Shown: positions 13,792 through 17,135 of the stretch, piece by piece
Position numbering within the stretch: the first letter of the stretch is position 1
Layout of the letters: each line of letters begins with the position of its first letter
NCBI GenBank assembly: GCA_005885165.1
Contig: VAXR01000071.1
Span: 1-17,135, forward strand
DNA from: Actinomycetota bacterium
Lineage (GTDB): Bacteria > Actinomycetota > Thermoleophilia > Solirubrobacterales > Thermoleophilaceae
DNA: 17,135 bases
Direction of reading: 5' to 3'
Program-made: the position numbers and the translations under genes
Notes under the pieces: model-generated
What the model saw: the letters and a program-made list of their open reading frames with translations, nothing else
The model's database searches: none
Told to the model about the DNA's origin: nothing

Positions 13792-13827
13792 ATGTTCTTC
13801 GGGACCCTGGAGGTGTCCGGCCGCTAG
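13792..13827 (+). CDS. Micro-ORF of 11 codons (up to 17 with alternative starts)
   Basis: The ATG at 13792 encodes MFFGTLEVSGR and then a TAG at 13825-13827. The same frame is open upstream through CTG (13783) and GTG (13774), which would give 14 or 17 residues (MVRLSHMFFGTLEVSGR). The very strong ribosome-binding-like sequence suggests real translation, but start spacing is good only for the CTG. The codons fit a GC-rich genome. No known family is recognised. It could be a leader peptide, a ribosome-loading device, or chance within a structured RNA. Confidence 0.4.
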   Translation: MFFGTLEVSGR

Positions 13828-13989
13828 GTCGGAGCTGGACTGCCTAGGGGAATCCACCCCGGGCACCGTCGGAAGAGCGGAGGCCGGAACTGGTCCCACC
13901 GGCCCGCGACAGGCAAGCGCACCGCGGGAGACCGTTCCCGAGGCGCGAGTCGTCGTTCAGGGCCGCCTCCGATCCATCCAGTCGAGTTT

Positions 13990-14015
13990 GAGGGGCGCCC
14001 TCCGGGGCGCCCCTC
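13990..14015 (+). terminator. Strong hairpin terminator with UCCG tetraloop
   Basis: GAGGGGCGCCC (13990-14000) and GGGCGCCCCTC (14005-14015) form a perfect 11-bp stem closed by TCCG, a cUNCGg-type extra-stable tetraloop on the plus strand. The run of T normally seen after an intrinsic terminator is almost absent (GTCGCTT), as is frequent in high-GC actinobacteria. It probably ends the gyrBA or structured-RNA transcript and may also stop the convergent permease transcript. Confidence 0.75.
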
Positions 14016-14039
14016 GTCGCTTGGTGGAGATCGAGCAAT

Positions 14040-14074
14040 CCTGACTTGGCTACACATGCTGTGGCTAACTCAGG
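14040..14074. repeat. Inverted repeat between the terminator and the permease stop
   Basis: CCTGA (14040-14044) and TCAGG (14070-14074) enclose a second partial dyad, GGCTACA-CATGC-TGTGGCT, which needs two G-U pairs on the plus strand. It may be a second, weaker stop signal between the convergent genes. Confidence 0.3.
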
Positions 14075-14095
14075 ACCGCTTCGGGATTTAGGTGG

Positions 14096-16063
14096 TCAGT
14101 GGCCGCCGGGCGATGGCGTCGGCGCGGCCGAGGCTTGACCGCGGCCGTTCCCGCCCGCGGCCGCACTCGCCGCGCCTGCCGGCTCCGGTCCCGCACCGTC
14201 GCGGCGCAGCCGGTTGTCGGTCTCCACGACGATCCGGCACGGGCGCTCGCGCAGCAGGTACAGCGCGGTGGGGCCGAGCACGCGCTCGGATGGCGGCGCG
14301 TGGACGGTGTCGAGGTAGATCACCTCCGATCCACGCCGGCGCGCCTCATCGACTAGCGCCGCGCCGGGGTTCCTCGTGCGAATCATGCTGGTGCGCACCT
14401 TGAGCTTGCGCTCGCGGCCGCGGATCCGGGCGATGTCGAGCACGGCGCGCGCCTGATCCTCCTCGGCCTCCATGCCGGCGTCGAGCGACAGCTGAGGGGG
14501 CACGTCGATCACGTACAGCGCGTCCACGGTCGCGTCCTCGCCGGCGAGGCGCGCCGCGGATGACATCGCGCTGCCGCTCACGTCGGTGCCGAAGAGCGGC
14601 ACGAGGGCGGATCCGTACGCGAGCTCGTGGAATCCCTCGGGCGCCTTGGGCCGCTCGATCCGGCACTGCTCGCGCGGGTCGACGCCGATGTGGCGCCGGT
14701 AGAGGAGGTAGCCGCCCAGGCCGATCACCATCCACGGGATGCCGACGAGCCGGGCCTCGGGTTTCAGGATCACCACCGACAGCCAGGCGGCGAAGGTCCC
14801 GATCCCCCCGAGCACGGCGGAGAGCGGCAGCCAGCCCCCGCGGAAGCGGATGTTCCACGGCACCCGGTAGGGGCGGTGGCGGTCGGGGTCCTTGTACCGG
14901 AGCGCGATCACCGCGATGTGCGCGGTGGTGAACGACAGCATCGCGCCGAACGAGTAGAGGTTGCCGAGGAACGTGGTCTTCCCCGGGATGAGGAGCAAGA
15001 CCGCGAGGAGCGAGTAGACGATGATCGTGAACCACGGCGTCCGGTAGCGGCGGTGGACCCACGCGAAGACCGCCGGGAGCTGGCGGTGCTCGGCCAGCGA
15101 CCACGACAGCCGCGAGATCCCGATCAGCCCCGCGTTCGTGGCGATGATCAGGATCGTCGCCGCCAGAACGCCGACGTAGTAGCGAAGTGCGTGCTGCAGG
15201 CCGGATCCGAGCGGGAGCGCCGAGACGATCCCGAGCACGGGGTCGGCCTGGTACTTCGTGCCGAGCAGGGTCGTGTAGTGGTGCCCCACGTGGTGGACCG
15301 GGAGCGCCACCAGCGAGATGATCGAGATCCCGGCGAAGATCCCGAGCACCGCGAGCAGCACGTAGTTGACCGTCCGCGGGACGTCCTCGTCCGGGTCGCG
15401 CGCCTCCTCTGCCATGTTCGAGACCGTCTCGATTCCCGTGTAGGCGACCATCGAGATCGACAGCGCGAAGACCACCTGGTGCCACGTCGGGGCCGTCCCC
15501 AGGTGCACCTGGTTCACGAGCACCGACGGGTCGAATATCAGCGCCGCGCCGAGGACGATCAGCGCGATCTGCGTCAGCAGGTCGGTGATCGCGAGGAAGA
15601 TGTTCAGCGTCGCGGACTCGCGCAGCCCGCGGATGTTCAGCGCGGCGAGCACGACCACGACGACGAAGCCGCCGATGATGTCGCCCGGGTTGTGCCGGAG
15701 CGCCGGGAAGAACGCGCCCACATAGTGGGGCACGAAGAACGCGCTGATCGCGATCGTGATGATGTAGTCGAGCGTCAGCGCCCAGCCCGCGAAGAACGAG
15801 GCGATCTCGTTGAAGGCATGCCTGGCGAACGAGGACGAGCCGCCCGCCTCGGGGAACATCGAGGCGCCCTCGGCGTAGGTCTTCGCGGTGAGCGCGAAGA
15901 GGCCACCCGCAAAGATGAAGACGAGCGGCGTGAGGCCTAGTGCGTAGGCCGCGACGAGGCCTAGCGCGTAGTAGATGGAGGAGCCGACGTTCCCGTACGC
16001 CGTGGCGAACAGCCCCGGCACGCCGACGGTCCGGCGGAGCCCGCGCTCTACGACGCGGGCCAT
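14096..16063 (-). CDS. APC-superfamily permease with C-terminal USP-like domain, KimA-like probable potassium transporter
   Basis: The 655-residue protein has about twelve membrane segments (residues 15-460) and a cytoplasmic domain (about 478-618) shaped like universal stress proteins, then an Ala/Gly/Pro tail. Ordinary annotation would be amino acid permease. However, by eye it aligns with the potassium transporter KimA of B. subtilis. The residues I recall as KimA potassium ligands are kept: Y43 as Tyr32, D117/Y118/T121/S125 as Asp99/Tyr100/Thr103/Ser107, T230/E233 as Thr209/Glu212 and Y377 as Tyr370. D36 is replaced by Asn25. The USP domain lacks a clear GxxG ATP loop. The gene lies downstream of kdpD-kdpE on the same strand, 138 bp after kdpE. 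The ATG is preceded by GGGGCGG. Amino acid transport cannot be excluded. Confidence 0.85.
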   Translation of the reverse strand: MARVVERGLRRTVGVPGLFATAYGNVGSSIYYALGLVAAYALGLTPLVFIFAGGLFALTAKTYAEGASMFPEAGGSSSFARHAFNEIASFFAGWALTLDYIITIAISAFFVPHYVGAFFPALRHNPGDIIGGFVVVVVLAALNIRGLRESATLNIFLAITDLLTQIALIVLGAALIFDPSVLVNQVHLGTAPTWHQVVFALSISMVAYTGIETVSNMAEEARDPDEDVPRTVNYVLLAVLGIFAGISIISLVALPVHHVGHHYTTLLGTKYQADPVLGIVSALPLGSGLQHALRYYVGVLAATILIIATNAGLIGISRLSWSLAEHRQLPAVFAWVHRRYRTPWFTIIVYSLLAVLLLIPGKTTFLGNLYSFGAMLSFTTAHIAVIALRYKDPDRHRPYRVPWNIRFRGGWLPLSAVLGGIGTFAAWLSVVILKPEARLVGIPWMVIGLGGYLLYRRHIGVDPREQCRIERPKAPEGFHELAYGSALVPLFGTDVSGSAMSSAARLAGEDATVDALYVIDVPPQLSLDAGMEAEEDQARAVLDIARIRGRERKLKVRTSMIRTRNPGAALVDEARRRGSEVIYLDTVHAPPSERVLGPTALYLLRERPCRIVVETDNRLRRDGAGPEPAGAASAAAGGNGRGQASAAPTPSPGGH

Positions 16064-16201
16064 TCGACCGCCCCGAAGCTCTGGCGGCCGTCACACGCCG
16101 TGCGACCGCGCCTTTCCACGCCTTCGACGCTAGGGCCTAAGGCGTCAAGGGTGGGTCAAGATTTCCCTGCTAGATGTAGAGATTTCGCTAAGACGGCCCG
16201 G
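16064..16201 (-). promoter_or_regulatory. kdpE-permease intergenic region with phased direct repeats
   Basis: In this 138-bp gap GTCAAG occurs at 16144-16149 and 16155-16160, exactly 11 bp apart, and AGATTTC at 16159-16165 and 16180-16186, exactly 21 bp apart. On the minus strand the GTCAAG repeats read CTTGAC and could include a -35 element. OmpR/PhoB-family regulators such as KdpE bind tandem repeats at about 10-11 bp phasing, so this is a candidate operator for the permease. A palindrome TAGGGCCTA lies at 16131-16139. No well-spaced -10 is obvious. Confidence 0.4.
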
Positions 16202-16894
16202 CTACGGCTCGTCACGCAGGCGATAGCCCACGCCGGGCTCGGTGAGCACGTAGATGGGCCGCGACGGGTCGGGCTCGATCTTCGACCGGATGTGCGCGAT
16301 GTGGACGCGCAGGTAGTGCGTCTCCTCCGCGTAACCCGGGCCCCAGACCTCCTGGAGCAGGGTCCGGTGGGTCACGAGCCGCCCGCGGTTCTGCGCGAGG
16401 ACCCGCAGCAGGTCGAACTCGATCGGCGTCAGGTGAAGCTGGCGGCCGCCGGAGGTCACCGTGCGGCGCGCCAGGTCGATCTCGAGCTCGCCCACGACGA
16501 TGGTCGGCTCGGTCGTCGCCTCGTGGGCCCGCCGCAGCAGCGCCCGCAGGCGCGCGGCGAGCTCGTCGCTGCCGAACGGCTTGGTCATGTAGTCGTCGGC
16601 GCCCGCGTTCAGCGCGCGCACCTTCTCCCTCTCGTCGCCGACAGCCGAGAGGACGATGATCGGCAGGGCGCTCCAGCGGCGGATCTCCTCGCACACCTCC
16701 ACGCCGCTGCCGTCCGGCAGGACAAGGTCGAGAACGAGGATGTCGGGCGGCCGGCTCGCCACCGCGTCGAGCACCTCGGCCTTGTTGGACGCGACGTCGA
16801 CCTGGAAGCCCTCCCCCCGGAGGATCGCGCGCAGCCCCCGGAGGATCTGCGGCTCGTCGTCGACGACGAGCACCCGGGCGCCGTTCTCGCTCAC
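16202..16894 (-). CDS. kdpE: KdpE-type response regulator (OmpR/PhoB family)
   Basis: This is a 230-residue two-component transcription factor. The receiver domain (about 6-120) has the acidic pair Asp12-Asp13, phospho-acceptor Asp56 (ILVLDLVLPDGSG), switch Ser83 and Lys105 (DYMTKPFG). The winged-helix DNA-binding domain (about 132-227) has LTPIEFDLLRVLAQNRGRLVTHRTLLQEVWG and HYLRVHIAHIRSKIEPDPSRP, then TEPGVGYRL. The HYLR-x-HIRSKIE-DP-RP stretch and WGPGY are typical of KdpE, which in other bacteria responds to potassium limitation or osmotic stress through KdpD. The GTG start overlaps the kinase stop as GTGA. The downstream target here may be the permease rather than kdpFABC, which is not in the window. 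Confidence 0.9.
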   Translation of the reverse strand: MSENGARVLVVDDEPQILRGLRAILRGEGFQVDVASNKAEVLDAVASRPPDILVLDLVLPDGSGVEVCEEIRRWSALPIIVLSAVGDEREKVRALNAGADDYMTKPFGSDELAARLRALLRRAHEATTEPTIVVGELEIDLARRTVTSGGRQLHLTPIEFDLLRVLAQNRGRLVTHRTLLQEVWGPGYAEETHYLRVHIAHIRSKIEPDPSRPIYVLTEPGVGYRLRDEP

Positions 16895-17135
16895 GGCGCG
16901 CTCGCGGGCTGGGGGGCGACAGGGAAGCTCACCGCGAACACGGTGCCCGACCCCGCGACGGGCTGGAGGACGATCCGGCCGCCGTTGGCCTCCACGAAGC
17001 CGCGGGAGATCGCGAGTCCGAGCCCCGACCCTGGGCGGTCGCGGCGGCCGCGGAAGAACGGCTCGAAGATGTGCGGACGGTCGGCCGGCGGGATCCCTCT
17101 CCCGCTGTCCTCGACCCGGACGGTCACCCGATGCT
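16891..17135 (-). CDS. kdpD: Sensor histidine kinase C-terminus (probably KdpD), cut by window edge
   Basis: Only the last 81 or so residues are visible, and the frame is open to the right edge, so the apparent GTG start at 17127 is not real. They hold the end of a GHKL ATPase domain: the G1 box VEDSGRGIPP, the F box HIFEPFFRG, and the G2 box GSGLGLAISRGFVEANGG, then a strand ending FAVSFPV and an Ala/Pro tail. RGFVEANGG and the overlap with kdpE favour KdpD, the potassium/turgor sensor kinase, but the diagnostic N-terminal KdpD and USP domains and the phospho-acceptor histidine lie outside the window. Confidence 0.8.
   Translation of the reverse strand, partial: HRVTVRVEDSGRGIPPADRPHIFEPFFRGRRDRPGSGLGLAISRGFVEANGGRIVLQPVAGSGTVFAVSFPVAPQPASAP

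Larger units (their letters stand above)
13760..14015 (+). ncRNA. Candidate structured RNA or gyrA 3' UTR with embedded micro-ORF
   Basis: About 255 nt of non-protein-coding DNA fold on paper into successive local hairpins on the plus strand. (1) CCAGGG (13761-13766)/CCCTGG (13805-13810), extended by TCC/GGA, leaves AAAGGAGGTGG in a bulge and an ATG in the loop. (2) TCCGGCC (13816-13822)/GGTCGGA (13827-13833) has a GCTA loop containing the ORF stop. (3) GCC-ta-GGGG (13842-13850)/CCCC-g-GGC (13857-13864). (4) A stem at 13868-13910 has GGCCGG/CCGGCC inside GTCG/CGAC and purine bulges only on its 5' side. (5) GCGC-CGGGA/TCCCG-GCGC spans 13917-13946. It ends in the terminator hairpin at 13990-14015. 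I recognise no known RNA family: tRNA, tmRNA, SRP and RNase P motifs are absent. Confidence 0.55.

Noticed and set aside
13774..13827. Remnant of a prolyl-tRNA synthetase start (MVRLSHMFFGTL resembles the proS N-terminus)
   Set aside because: The similarity covers only about ten residues and is followed at once by unrelated codons and a stop, with no proS sequence nearby.
13708..14095. tRNA-Ile/tRNA-Ala genes expected after gyrA in many actinobacteria
   Set aside because: No T-arm (GTTCGAATCC-like) sequence, no cloverleaf and no CCA end could be found in the gap on either strand.
14627..15940. 437-codon open frame on the plus strand inside the permease
   Set aside because: It is charged, repetitive and antisense to a convincing membrane protein, so it is a codon-bias shadow.
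1..17135. CRISPR arrays, insertion sequences, integrase or phage genes
   Set aside because: No regularly spaced repeats, no transposase or integrase motif and no terminal repeats were seen; the window is core chromosomal DNA.

Overview
This is a chromosomal replication-origin neighbourhood from a high-GC bacterium, most probably an actinomycetote. The gene order (parA-rsmG-khpB-yidC-yidD-rnpA-rpmH, then dnaA-dnaN-recF-dciA-gyrB-gyrA), the GC-rich third positions, the many GTG/TTG starts and the absence of trmE/mnmE between rsmG and khpB fit that phylum. An unusually long GyrB and the absence of tRNA genes after gyrA point away from well-studied Streptomyces or Mycobacterium and perhaps toward a deep lineage such as Thermoleophilia; that placement is inference.

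Left part, minus strand (1-4086): a tightly packed cluster read leftward from rpmH (ribosomal protein L34) through rnpA (RNase P protein), yidD, yidC (membrane insertase), khpB/jag (RNA-binding KH-R3H protein) and rsmG (16S rRNA methyltransferase) to parA, which runs off the left edge; parB would be expected beyond it. Three good parS centromere sites, one near-perfect site and one parS-like palindrome flank rsmG, and one of them covers the rsmG start codon.

Middle, plus strand (4434-13707): dnaA, dnaN, recF, dciA (DUF721), gyrB and gyrA encode the initiator, sliding clamp, gap-repair protein, probable helicase-loading factor and DNA gyrase. Transcription diverges in the 347-bp rpmH-dnaA gap, so the origin should lie in or near it, although I see no cluster of canonical DnaA boxes. 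The dnaA-dnaN gap carries a GAAC-N4-GTTC (SOS-box-like) dyad. The dciA-gyrB gap carries a promoter and a structured leader.

After gyrA (13708-14095) comes a 388-bp gap with no ordinary gene but much structure: a promoter-like sequence, a stretch able to pair over 15 nt with the 3' end of 16S rRNA, an 11-17 codon ORF, several consecutive hairpins, and an 11-bp GC stem closed by a UCCG tetraloop that looks like a terminator. This is the best candidate for an undescribed element, either a small structured RNA or a regulatory gyrA 3' UTR.

Right part, minus strand (14096-17135): a sensor kinase C-terminus (KdpD-like, cut by the edge), a KdpE-type response regulator overlapping it by GTGA, and an APC-superfamily permease with a C-terminal universal-stress-like domain. 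The permease keeps most of the residues I remember as potassium ligands in KimA. The three genes look like a potassium-responsive module without kdpFABC in view.
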